A stretch of 36,699 nucleotides of DNA, taken from an uncultured Prevotella sp. Lineage in GTDB: Bacteria > Bacteroidota > Bacteroidia > Bacteroidales > Bacteroidaceae. The notes below the pieces were generated by a model. That model worked only from the letters and a program-made list of their open reading frames with translations. It was not told where the DNA came from and searched no databases. Below, one piece after another: positions 24,543 through 31,378 of the stretch (position 1 is the first letter of the stretch; each line of letters opens with the position of its first letter). The stretch lies in the NCBI GenBank assembly GCA_934196725.1, contig CAKPWR010000023.1, positions 1 through 36,699 on the forward strand. Reading direction: 5' to 3'. Position numbers and translations under genes: made by a program.

Positions 24543-25790
24543 TTATTTTCTTTTTTCATCAGTTTCTTCAACGCTTCTCTTCTGTGTATTCGGCAAGAAG
24601 CCTGCGATGATGCCGAGCAATGGCAGGAAGGCACTCACCTGGAAGATGAACTCGATACTTGTCTTGTCGGCCAGCCAGCCGAAGAAAGCAGAGCCCAAAC
24701 CTCCCAGACCGAACATCAGTCCGAAGAAGATGCCAGCTATCAATCCCACTTTATCGGGCATCAGGTCGGTGGCATATACCACGATGGAAGAGAATGCCGA
24801 AGCGATAATCAGTCCTGACAGGAAGGTGCAGATGATGGTCCATGTGAAGTTTACGAAAGGCATGGCGATAGCGAAAGGTGCAGCACCCAGAATGGAGAAC
24901 CAGATGACATACTTTCTGCCAAACTTATCGCCCAGCATGCCTCCTGCTACAGTTCCTATAGCAAAGGCGGCAAGGAATACGAAGAGGCATAGCTGCGAAG
25001 TCTGTACCGAGACACCGAACTTATCTATCAGGAAGAAGGTGAAGTAGCTTGTGATGCAAGCTGTATAGAAATACTTGGAGAACACGAGTATGATGAGGAT
25101 GAACAGTGCCCAATACTTCACTCTTTTAGAGATATGGGTATTGAGAAGCGGTTGTTTCTGCGGATGGTTCACCACGTAAGCCAGTCTAGCCTTGTACCAG
25201 ACTCCCAATCTTACCATGATGATGGCGGCGAGCAGGGCTGCAAGGGCAAACCAGGAGATGGCATGCTGTCCGAAAGGAAGGATGATGATGGCTGCCAGCA
25301 GCGGTCCTACTGCCGAACCGCCATTACCGCCCACCTGGAAGATGGATTGCGCCAGACTCTTCTTACCTCCCGATGCCATCTGTGCCACTCTCGAAGCCGT
25401 GGGATGAAACACTGAGGAGCCCAGACCTACGACGCTCACAGCCAGGAGAATCAGAAAATAATTCTCGGCGAAGGCCAGCAGGAGCAGACCCACCAATGTG
25501 AAGCACATACCGATGGAGAGCGCATAGGGACGGGGATGCTTGTCGGCATACAGTCCTGTGAAAGGTTGCAGGATGGAAGACGTCATTTGGAAGACCAGCG
25601 TGATGATACCTATCTGTGCAAACGAGAAGTCGAACTTATCCTTCACGATAGGGTAGATGGAAGGAATGATCGACTGTATCATATCGTTCAGGAAATGGGA
25701 AATGCTACAGATGATGAGCATGGAATATACAGTTCCCTCTATCATCTTAGGATTACCCTTGATTTTGTTACCTATTGACTTAATATTCAT
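24543..25790 (-). CDS. MFS transporter, fosmidomycin-resistance (Fsr) type
   Basis: A 415-aa inner-membrane exporter with 12 predicted transmembrane helices. SHFLNDMIQSIIPSIYPIVK in helix 1 and FTGLYADKHPRPYALSIGM in the 2-3 loop are typical of the Fsr/FloR-like branch of the major facilitator superfamily. GGMLGDKFGRKYVIW is the second-half loop motif. The substrate is unknown; family members export fosmidomycin or other small compounds. It lies 30 bp after ogt and is immediately followed by the DUF4186 gene, so the three probably share the promoter upstream of ogt. Confidence 0.85.
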   Translation of the reverse strand: MNIKSIGNKIKGNPKMIEGTVYSMLIICSISHFLNDMIQSIIPSIYPIVKDKFDFSFAQIGIITLVFQMTSSILQPFTGLYADKHPRPYALSIGMCFTLVGLLLLAFAENYFLILLAVSVVGLGSSVFHPTASRVAQMASGGKKSLAQSIFQVGGNGGSAVGPLLAAIIILPFGQHAISWFALAALLAAIIMVRLGVWYKARLAYVVNHPQKQPLLNTHISKRVKYWALFILIILVFSKYFYTACITSYFTFFLIDKFGVSVQTSQLCLFVFLAAFAIGTVAGGMLGDKFGRKYVIWFSILGAAPFAIAMPFVNFTWTIICTFLSGLIIASAFSSIVVYATDLMPDKVGLIAGIFFGLMFGLGGLGSAFFGWLADKTSIEFIFQVSAFLPLLGIIAGFLPNTQKRSVEETDEKRK

Positions 25791-25820
25791 CTCTTTTATT
25801 GTTTGTCTTTCTTACTAATC

Positions 25821-26354
25821 TTATTTGAAAATCAACATTTTATGTTGTTTTTGTTCTGCTTCAAGTTCCAATAACCTTCTTTTTGCGTCCAATCCTCCGG
25901 CAAAACCTGTAAGGCAATGGTTACTGCCGATAACACGATGGCAGGGAATGAAAATACTGATGCCATTGGCTCCGATAGCTCCTGCCACGGCTCTGACACT
26001 ATTGGGGCTACCTATACTTTGAGCTATTTCCTTATAGCTTCTAGTTTCACCGTATGGTATATTGAGCAATGCGTTCCATACTTTTTTCTGAAAATCTGTT
26101 CCCACAGGATGCAACGGAATATCGAATGTCTTGCGATTGCCGGTAAAATATTCATCCAGTTGCTTTTGGGTCTGTTCCAGGATAGAAGATGTTTCTATCT
26201 TGAACTCAGCCTTCATATACCTCGAAAGTCGAAGCTTATTGCGCTCTGCACATGGCATTTCATTCCAATCACATAGGCCCAATTCTTCACCCACCGATGC
26301 CAAGATGATTTCTCCACAAGGCGAATTGTAATATTGAATGTTTACTTGCTGCAT
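25821..26354 (-). CDS. ogt: Methylated-DNA-[protein]-cysteine S-methyltransferase
   Basis: A 177-aa suicide DNA repair protein that removes alkyl groups from O6-alkylguanine or O4-alkylthymine. The N-terminal ribonuclease-like domain is followed by the DNA-binding region, TDFQKKVWNALLNIPYGETR, SYKEIAQSIGSPNSVRAVAG and AIGANGISIFIPCHRV. The acceptor is Cys138 in the PCHRV motif, and the following GFAGGL is also conserved. Start at the ATG at 26354. First gene of ogt-MFS-DUF4186. Symbol ogt is chosen over ada because no regulator domain is present. Confidence 0.93.
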   Translation of the reverse strand: MQQVNIQYYNSPCGEIILASVGEELGLCDWNEMPCAERNKLRLSRYMKAEFKIETSSILEQTQKQLDEYFTGNRKTFDIPLHPVGTDFQKKVWNALLNIPYGETRSYKEIAQSIGSPNSVRAVAGAIGANGISIFIPCHRVIGSNHCLTGFAGGLDAKRRLLELEAEQKQHKMLIFK

Positions 26355-26423
26355 TGTACTAAATACTATTTCATTACTTCTTGAATTTTCATACTTACGA
26401 ATGAGTTATATTGTACTTTGCTG

Positions 26424-26455
26424 CAAAAGTAACAAAAAATATTGGATTTAGCAAA
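26424..26455 (-). promoter_or_regulatory. Promoter of ogt
   Basis: Minus-strand TTTG at 26455-26452, a 20-bp spacer, then TACTTTTG at 26431-26424. Exact consensus. The -7 box is part of a near-palindrome, ACTTTGC-T-GCAAAAGT (26415-26430), that could serve as an operator. Confidence 0.6.
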
Positions 26456-26550
26456 AAAAGTAGGATGGAATATTCTTTTAAACTCAACAGTTTGAAAACT
26501 CTAAGGGTTATTATATAAATTAAAGCTGTCATAGGCTGGTATCAAAAAAG

Positions 26551-26596
26551 AAAAAGGCAATTGTTAGCATTCTAGAAGATGCTTACAACTGCCTTT
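26551..26596 (-). terminator. Terminator of the small-peptide operon
   Basis: Arms at 26553-26570 and 26579-26596 pair at 16 of 18 positions around an 8-nt loop. On the minus strand the stem is followed by a T-rich run. It lies 62 bp after the second small ORF. Confidence 0.7.
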
Positions 26597-26657
26597 CCTT
26601 TTTATAATATATGGAAACTACTGTTTAAATTCTCTCAAATGAGAAGAAACATCGCTT

Positions 26658-26744
26658 TTAAGCGAAGTCCTTCATGTTTGTTCTTGCACCATACTCAGCG
26701 CAAGCTGCAACTACCATTGCAAATACAATTCCTAATACTGTCAT
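26658..26744 (-). CDS. Small single-pass membrane peptide (28 aa), second of a tandem pair
   Basis: ATG at 26744 to TAA at 26658. The product begins MTVLGIVFAMVVAACAEYGA and ends with a polar tail (NMKDFA). It is one hydrophobic helix (about residues 2-16) with a Glu at its end. It is clearly similar to the 30-aa product upstream: both follow VLGxxxAxVxAxxAE. It is too short to be called by standard gene finders. The pair sits alone between ogt and the tlpA-like gene, on one predicted transcript. Function is unknown. Possibilities are an accessory subunit of a membrane complex, or a type I toxin-like peptide; nothing here decides between them. Confidence 0.6.
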   Translation of the reverse strand: MTVLGIVFAMVVAACAEYGARTNMKDFA

Positions 26745-26809
26745 AATTTTTCCCTTTCTCTCAAAAAACTGTTAACCAAATTTTTACCTTTTAACTGAAA
26801 CTTTATTGA

Positions 26810-26827
26810 AAGCATCCTGAGATGCTT
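26810..26827 (-). other. Hairpin between the two small ORFs
   Basis: A 7-bp stem AAGCATC / GATGCTT around a CTGA loop, 13 bp after the stop of the first small ORF. It may terminate weakly, stabilise the first message or mark a processing site. Confidence 0.4.
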
Positions 26828-26839
26828 CTCAAAGCCAGT

Positions 26840-26932
26840 TTACTTACCGAGGCTAATCTTCTTATTGACATTTACAACCTCAGCAAAAAGGGCAGCTACA
26901 ACTGCCAATGTCATTCCTAATACCATCATCAT
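26840..26932 (-). CDS. Small single-pass membrane peptide (30 aa), first of a tandem pair
   Basis: Three consecutive ATG codons (26932-26924) open an ORF that ends with TAA at 26840. The product begins MMMVLGMTLAVVAALFAEVV and ends in the basic tail NKKISLGK. One hydrophobic helix (about residues 3-20) with a Glu near its end suggests an inner-membrane peptide with a positive cytoplasmic C-terminus. It shares the VLGxxxAxVxAxxAE pattern with the peptide 95 bp downstream. A Bacteroidota promoter lies about 52 bp upstream and overlaps a perfect palindrome. Function unknown. Confidence 0.6.
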   Translation of the reverse strand: MMMVLGMTLAVVAALFAEVVNVNKKISLGK

Positions 26933-26983
26933 AATTGTTATCCTTTCTTTACTTTATTATTCTTTATTTTATCTTTTCGAGTG

Positions 26984-27016
26984 CAAAGGTAATGCCTTTT
27001 TGTGTACGCACACAAT
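26984..27016 (-). promoter_or_regulatory. Promoter and palindromic operator of the small-peptide pair
   Basis: Minus-strand -7 box TACCTTTG at 26991-26984, with ATTG at 27016-27013 (one mismatch from TTTG) after a 21-bp spacer. The perfect inverted repeat TTGTGT-ACGC-ACACAA at 27000-27015 covers the spacer edge and the -33 element, where a bound repressor would block RNA polymerase. Confidence 0.55.
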
Positions 27017-27105
27017 ATTTTTGGAAGAAATCGCAAAAAAGGCTTCATTTCTTGATTTCCGTCAATTCTTGTCATAGAAAAATGGCAAAATGGCATGCTT
27101 TCAGG

Positions 27106-27180
27106 CTATATGACACAATAAAATTTCACCCAGGCAGGCTCAGCATCGCCCTTCATGCAATAATCAAAGAACTGTTGCAA
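27106..27180 (-). pseudogene. Fragment resembling a peptidase/hydrolase C-terminus
   Basis: The minus-strand frame from 27180 to the TAG at 27106 reads LQQFFDYCMKGDAEPAWVKF. This resembles the conserved C-terminal end of S9-type prolyl oligopeptidase-like hydrolases (QFFD.YLKG.P.P.WM). No upstream coding sequence in this frame remains, and no start codon is suitable. It looks like the decayed 3' end of a gene, although chance similarity over 20 residues cannot be excluded. Confidence 0.35.
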
Positions 27181-27371
27181 TCTCAGAACGACTGAAGCTG
27201 AACTTATAGGTTTTCACATCTTTGATATACAGCGCGATCAAGAAAGAATATAAAGAAATGATATATAGAGTGTTAACACATGTATTTAACACGTATTTAA
27301 CGCTGTTTTTTTTCAGATTCATATTCAGAGTTCAGATTTGCAACATCCATCCTTCAGTTACTGTTGAGGAC

Positions 27372-27430
27372 TAAGTATGTTACTTTCACCTCGTAAGTAT
27401 GTCACTTTTGCCCCGTAAGTATAATACTTA
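27372..27430. repeat. 22-bp direct repeats (TAAGTATG units)
   Basis: Copies at 27372-27393 and 27394-27415 each begin TAAGTATGT and continue with ACTTT and a C-rich end. A partial third begins at 27416. AAGTATG is also the core of the decamer array at 27511-27570. Confidence 0.7.
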
Positions 27431-27510
27431 TGCATCAAAAGCTATATGGTTATAAGAAGCATACCAAGCTGTAACATCCTCGTTCTATTTTTCTACAAAC
27501 CACAAATCCC

Positions 27511-27570
27511 AAGTATGAGAAAGTATGAGGAAGTATGAGAAAGTAAGAGGAAGTATGAGAAAGTATGAAG
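27511..27570. repeat. Six tandem decamers (AAGTATGAGA/G)
   Basis: Six head-to-tail 10-bp units, alternating AAGTATGAGA and AAGTATGAGG with one substitution in each of units 4 and 6. The 10-bp period is close to one helical turn. It ends 18 bp before a plus-strand TATCTTTG box. Confidence 0.9.
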
Positions 27571-27727
27571 TGGCGTTTTCTGATATCGTATCTTTGCAGC
27601 GTCATTCAAAGAGGATGATGCTCCTGTCCTAAAGGGACGGAAGAATACAATCACAAATAATGAACGCTATATGATTCAGTACATATTAACAAAGAACATC
27701 AAAGAACGCCACGACATACCATTTATG

Positions 27728-27768
27728 GAAAAAGTTAGGGGCACTGAAACTGTGCATCAAACTTTTTC
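27728..27768 (-). terminator. Probable terminator of the tlpA-like gene
   Basis: Outer stem GAAAAAGTT / AACTTTTTC (27728-27736 with 27760-27768) and inner stem GCAC / GTGC (27741-27744 with 27752-27755). It lies 22 bp after the stop, with a T-run on the minus strand. Confidence 0.6.
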
Positions 27769-27790
27769 TGTGTGCCAGATTCTGATGACT

Positions 27791-28306
27791 TTACTTTTCT
27801 GGGAAGATTTCTGCCAGTTTCTTTGCCATGCGCTCAGCGAGTACGGTGGTATAAACTACCTTGCCTTCCGGGTTGATGAGATACATGGTAGGAAGCCAGG
27901 AAATCTTGTAATCCTTGGAAATCTGGGTTTCCTTCCACTTCTTGAACTCACTGTACTGCTCCCATTCCACACTGTTTGCCTGGGTGTAGTTGTCGAGCTT
28001 CTGCTTGTCGGTATCCATGGATACACCGATGAACTTGGCACGGGTGCCGTACTTTTGGAACATCTCCTTGACGGTAGGAATCTCTCTACGGCAATCAGGA
28101 CACCAGGTAGCCCAGAAATCCAATACCGTCCATGTTCCCTTCTTGAGGGCAGGGAAGGCTGGGGCCTCTGTTCCTACAGCCAGGAGATTCTTGGCATAGA
28201 GTACATCCACATCCTGTGGATTCTGGGCTGTTGTTGCGCTGCCCTGAGCGTTGGCTCCGATGACAGATGCTGCCATAAGGAGCAAAGAGAATATTGCTTT
28301 TTTCAT
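27791..28306 (-). CDS. Thioredoxin-like (TlpA family) secreted disulfide protein
   Basis: A 171-aa protein exported to the periplasm. Residues 1-20 are a signal peptide (MKKAIFSLLLMAASVIGANA), cleaved before QG. The thioredoxin fold has VLDFWATWCPDCRREIPTVK with redox cysteines 69 and 72 in a CPDC motif, and the cis-proline region ISWLPTMYLINPEGKVV. The CPDC active site and the lack of further domains place it in the TlpA/ResA-like group common in Bacteroidota. It may reduce disulfides in exported proteins or heme-related substrates; no partner gene is adjacent. A -7 box lies at 28342-28335. Confidence 0.88.
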   Translation of the reverse strand: MKKAIFSLLLMAASVIGANAQGSATTAQNPQDVDVLYAKNLLAVGTEAPAFPALKKGTWTVLDFWATWCPDCRREIPTVKEMFQKYGTRAKFIGVSMDTDKQKLDNYTQANSVEWEQYSEFKKWKETQISKDYKISWLPTMYLINPEGKVVYTTVLAERMAKKLAEIFPEK

Positions 28307-28334
28307 TTTTCTTTGTATTTTAAAATTCCGAATG

Positions 28335-28342
28335 CAAAGATA
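28335..28342 (-). promoter_or_regulatory. -7 box of the tlpA-like gene
   Basis: Minus-strand TATCTTTG, 28 bp before the ATG. No -33 TTTG at the expected place. Confidence 0.45.
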
Positions 28343-28383
28343 CGGATAATTTTTTGAAATCGCTATCGGATGAAAGAAAAAAA

Positions 28384-28414
28384 GCCGGGCGCATCTTGAA
28401 AAAGATGGCTCGGC
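28384..28414 (-). terminator. Terminator-type hairpin upstream of the tlpA-like gene
   Basis: GCCGGGCGCATCTT pairs with AAGATGGCTCGGC around a GAAA loop. On the minus strand it is followed by seven T. It would stop transcripts arriving from the direction of the AAA-ATPase gene, about 515 bp away, or an unrecognised RNA from 28415-28841. Confidence 0.65.
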
Positions 28415-28841
28415 ATTGTTTTTGGGGCAGGCTTGCTCGCTTGCTTTTTTACTTTACGCTCCATTATCCATTCCATCGTTCAGCGTTACACCTATTGAAG
28501 ACTCCTGTAAAAGGATGGAGCCATTGTATTGTTATCTTAATACCCTATAGCTCATTACTTTAACAGTCATACTTCCACGTTTATTTGGCTTGAACATCTT
28601 GATTTGTGTGGTTGCTTTCATATGCCAACATTGTTGCTGCCAAATGCCAGCAACATTGCGGGCAATTGCCGACAACCTTGCTGGCATATGGCAGCAATCA
28701 TATAAAACTAATTCTTTAAGGCGATAGATTGGGCTTCTCTCATCATATCAGCTATGTGTTTTAGCCTTTTAAGAATACTAAAGAAAGCATTCTTTCATCA
28801 AAATGATAAAGAAAATACGATATTGAGATTTAGTATAAAAA
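28415..28841. other. Non-coding interval with nested inverted repeats
   Basis: No convincing ORF on either strand. CATATGCCA (28619-28627) pairs with TGGCATATG (28682-28690), and inside lies a perfect GTTGCTG / CAGCAAC pair (28633-28639 with 28648-28654). ATTCTTTAAGGC near 28709 and GCCTTTTAAGAAT near 28765 form a further near-perfect inverted pair. The interval is flanked by two minus-strand terminator-type hairpins, so it could carry a small RNA, but no promoter is evident. Confidence 0.4.
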
Positions 28842-28883
28842 AGAAAACCATCCGATGGAACTAATGCTATCAGATGATTTTCT
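28842..28883 (-). terminator. Probable terminator of the AAA-ATPase gene
   Basis: AGAAAACCATC (28842-28852) pairs with GATGATTTTCT (28873-28883) with one mismatch. On the minus strand a run of T follows. It lies 46 bp after the stop. Confidence 0.55.
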
Positions 28884-28928
28884 GTATTATTATTGTTTAA
28901 ACAAGTGTGCTATCGGGCGATGGCTTGT

Positions 28929-30488
28929 CTATAGGGTGTTGATTTCCCATTCGTCTATTGTCTTGTTGTCTTCCGAGAAGTTGATGCCGACCAACACTTT
29001 CTTGCGCTTGTCATCAGCAAAGGCCGAGGCATACTTTTTGTCCTTGATTTGAGCCAATGCCGTAGCGGCATCCTTTTTATATTTCAGTTCAAAGACATAG
29101 ATACAGTCGGTGGTCTTCAGTACCATATCGATTCTGCCGTCAGAAGTAGGCTGTTCTGGGGTAACATCCACTCCTAGCATGGCAAATATGGTGTACAGCA
29201 CCGCTTGGTAATGGCGCTCATTGTTGTTGATCAATGTATAAGGGAACTTATCGTAGAAAGTCTTTAGATGAGGCAGGAATGCCGACATGTCTCCATCACG
29301 AATCAAGCAGTCGTAGTAGGCTCTACACAAGGCATCGTAGTTGCCCATGCCATCTGGTGAGTAATAACGGAAAAGACTTGTGGAGAATCCTTGTCGAACC
29401 TCTTCGTTAGGAAATCCCAGACGGTATTGCTTGCTTCTCTTGTCGTACTCCTTGATAGTAAGATAGCCACTTTGGTACAAGACAGGCACTGGGTCTGAAA
29501 TCTTTTCTGTAGGAGCGTCAAAGCGTTTGTCGGATGTCCAAATATCATCTAGCTGAAGCATATCGTATCCCTTTTTTTGCAAAAGCTCAACCAGGAATGT
29601 TGGGGTACCCGATGTAAACCAATAGCTGTTAAATTCTTTGTCATCCAATGCATTGATGATGCTGAATGGGTTGTAGATCCCAGGTGACTTCGCAGAAAAA
29701 TGATAACCGTCGTAATGATAGCGCAACTCTGCCAGCGCTTCATCGTAAGTTAGTTCGTTCTCGTCTGCCAATTCTTGGATGTCTTCCTGATAGTTGGCCA
29801 AGAGTTCTTCTTCAGTGAAACCACAAACGGAGGCATACTCATTTTTCATCGTGATAATCTTGAGGTTGTTCAGCTCGCTGAAAATGCTCAACTGGCTGAA
29901 CTTCGAAATACCCGTGATGAAGACAAAACGCAAGTTGGCGTCTTGTTGTTTGAGAGGGCTGAAAAAATCTCGCATGATGTCGCGTATCTGATTCTGCAAG
30001 TTTTCATCTTTCACGGAGTCGTGCATCGGGCAGTCGTATTCATCAATGAGCACCACCACCTTCTTACCAGTCTGTTGACGAGCAGCCGATATGATGTTGG
30101 TCAATCGAGAACTGTAAACATCTGGATTGACAGTAGGGGTAGCGATGTGGTACAAACGTTCATATTCAGACAATATGCGATGAAGTGTTGTATGTAGGTT
30201 CTGTAGCTGATAATACTTGCCACAGCTCATGTCGATATGGATGACAGGATAAGTTTCCCACTCGGTTTCCAGTTTCTCGATGGCAAGTCCTTCGAATAGT
30301 TCCTTCTTTCCCTCAAAATATGCCTGAAGGGTAGATACAAGAAGAGACTTTCCAAATCGTCGAGGACGACTCAGAAACAGATTTTGTGCATAATGCACCA
30401 ATTGATATACAAGGCCTGTCTTGTCAACATAAGAGAAACCATCCTCAATTACTTTTTCAAATGTCTGTATTCCTATAGGATATTTCAT
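28929..30488 (-). CDS. AAA-ATPase-like / PD-(D/E)XK nuclease-domain protein
   Basis: From the ATG at 30488 (MKYPIGIQTFEKVIEDGFSY) a 519-aa protein of the AAA-ATPase-like plus PD-(D/E)XK (DUF1703) family, which is expanded in Bacteroidota. FLSRPRRFGKSLLVSTLQAY contains the Walker A-like RRFGKS. Walker B is VVVLIDEYDCPMHDS, and FVFITGISKFSQLS follows. The C-terminal nuclease-like core is GRIDMVLKTTDCIYVFELKY, with the Asp, Glu and Lys of the D-ExK motif. A start at 30500 adds four residues. Its biological role is unknown; the expansion in gut Bacteroidota suggests a link to mobile DNA or defence, which is speculation. Confidence 0.88.
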   Translation of the reverse strand: MKYPIGIQTFEKVIEDGFSYVDKTGLVYQLVHYAQNLFLSRPRRFGKSLLVSTLQAYFEGKKELFEGLAIEKLETEWETYPVIHIDMSCGKYYQLQNLHTTLHRILSEYERLYHIATPTVNPDVYSSRLTNIISAARQQTGKKVVVLIDEYDCPMHDSVKDENLQNQIRDIMRDFFSPLKQQDANLRFVFITGISKFSQLSIFSELNNLKIITMKNEYASVCGFTEEELLANYQEDIQELADENELTYDEALAELRYHYDGYHFSAKSPGIYNPFSIINALDDKEFNSYWFTSGTPTFLVELLQKKGYDMLQLDDIWTSDKRFDAPTEKISDPVPVLYQSGYLTIKEYDKRSKQYRLGFPNEEVRQGFSTSLFRYYSPDGMGNYDALCRAYYDCLIRDGDMSAFLPHLKTFYDKFPYTLINNNERHYQAVLYTIFAMLGVDVTPEQPTSDGRIDMVLKTTDCIYVFELKYKKDAATALAQIKDKKYASAFADDKRKKVLVGINFSEDNKTIDEWEINTL

Positions 30489-30523
30489 AATTGTCATCAT
30501 TTCTTTTTATAGAATTCTTTTGG

Positions 30524-30555
30524 CAAAGATACGACTTTTTATAATATCTCCCAAG
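30524..30555 (-). promoter_or_regulatory. Promoter of the AAA-ATPase gene
   Basis: Minus-strand -7 TATCTTTG at 30531-30524, with CTTG (one mismatch from TTTG) at 30555-30552 after a 20-bp spacer. Confidence 0.5.
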
Positions 30556-30609
30556 TTTTTTGGCACAAATCTATTATTCTGATGTAGTTTTTGACAAATC
30601 TCTAAGATG

Positions 30610-30683
30610 TGCTTTTGGAAAATACGATATTTGTATCTTGGATTCAGCAGTCCTAGTTACTTCTCTAAATGTTTCCAAAAGCA
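30610..30683. repeat. Perfect 12-bp inverted repeat
   Basis: TGCTTTTGGAAA at 30610-30621 and its exact complement TTTCCAAAAGCA at 30672-30683, 50 bp apart. The 300-bp gap around it (30532-30844) holds only this, the terminator at 30749-30802 and a short minus-strand frame (30574-30765) without support. Confidence 0.6.
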
Positions 30684-30748
30684 GTTTGGGATGAAGCCTG
30701 GCGAATTTTTGGAGCAGGGATAAAGGGAGTATCGGAGTATAGAAGGTA

Positions 30749-30802
30749 AAATAGAAAAAGTCCATGACGGGGAGTGAAACCTGTCATGGACTTTTTCTAT
30801 TT
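30749..30802. terminator. queF terminator (long perfect stem)
   Basis: Perfect 20-bp stem (30749-30768 with 30783-30802) around a 14-nt loop, with A/T-rich outer arms. It lies 42 bp after the queF stop and could act on either strand. Confidence 0.8.
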
Positions 30803-30844
30803 AGCTAGTGTAAATTACATGCCCTTTTTTATTGGTCAGACCAT

Positions 30845-31303
30845 TTATTCGTGAGTGGCGAAGCGCTGTTCTGCCAGCTTTTCATATTTGGTACCAGGCT
30901 TGCCGTAGTTGGCGTATGGCCAGATGCTGATGCCGCCGCGTGGGGTAAAGATACCGGTTACTTCGATATACTTAGGATCCATCAGCTTAATGAGGTCCTT
31001 CATGATGATGTTCACGCAGTCTTCGTGGAAATCGCCATGATTGCGGAAGCTGAAGAGATAAAGTTTCAAGCTCTTGCTCTCTACCATCTTTACATCAGGA
31101 ATATAGCTGATGCGAATCTCTGCAAAGTCAGGTTGACCTGTGATAGGGCAGAGGGATGTGAACTCAGGGCAGTTGAAACGTACCCAGTAATCGTTGCCAG
31201 GGTGCTTGTTGACAAAGGTCTCCAATACCTCAGGCGCATAATCCATTCTGTATTCGGTCTTGGCTCCGAGAGCCTGCAAACCATCTTCTTTTCTGTCTGT
31301 CAT
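30845..31303 (-). CDS. queF: NADPH-dependent 7-cyano-7-deazaguanine reductase
   Basis: A 152-aa cytoplasmic enzyme that reduces preQ0 to preQ1 in queuosine synthesis. It is the short, unimodular type. The nucleophile is Cys52 in [13 protein letters not shown], with the catalytic Asp59 in the same block. The QueF motif [20 protein letters not shown] supplies the NADPH-binding region. It follows yhhQ, which imports queuosine precursors, by 54 bp. A terminator hairpin overlapping the yhhQ stop codon lies between them, and no promoter box was found in the gap, so queF is probably read through at reduced level. Confidence 0.95.
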   Translation of the reverse strand: MTDRKEDGLQALGAKTEYRMDYAPEVLETFVNKHPGNDYWVRFNCPEFTSLCPITGQPDFAEIRISYIPDVKMVESKSLKLYLFSFRNHGDFHEDCVNIIMKDLIKLMDPKYIEVTGIFTPRGGISIWPYANYGKPGTKYEKLAEQRFATHE

Positions 31304-31350
31304 ATTGTTTTCTGTTAAATGCTTTTATGTTCTATTCTACTTAAAAAATG

Positions 31351-31378
31351 AAAGTGCTTAGCCGAGGCTAAACACTTT
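31351..31378 (-). terminator. Terminator/attenuator hairpin overlapping the yhhQ stop
   Basis: On the minus strand AAAGTGTTTAGC and GCTAAGCACTTT form a 12-bp stem (one G-U) with a CTCG loop, followed by a T-run. The yhhQ stop codon (31360-31358) is inside the stem. Confidence 0.6.

Larger units (their letters stand above)
27016..27727. other. Gene-poor, repeat-rich intergenic region
   Basis: About 710 bp without a supported intact gene. It holds the possible hydrolase fragment at 27106-27180, two 22-bp direct repeats with a partial third at 27372-27430, six decamers at 27511-27570, and a plus-strand -7-like box TATCTTTG at 27589-27596. A long plus-strand frame from 27671 to 28357 is antisense to the tlpA-like gene and is not considered coding. 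Confidence 0.6.

Noticed and set aside
27671..28357. A 228-codon plus-strand ORF
   Set aside because: It is almost entirely antisense to the tlpA-like gene, which has a signal peptide and a CPDC motif. The plus-strand product has no recognisable domain.
30574..30765. Minus-strand ORF of 63 codons between the AAA-ATPase gene and queF
   Set aside because: It runs through the terminator and the inverted-repeat region, with no recognisable domain and no promoter box.
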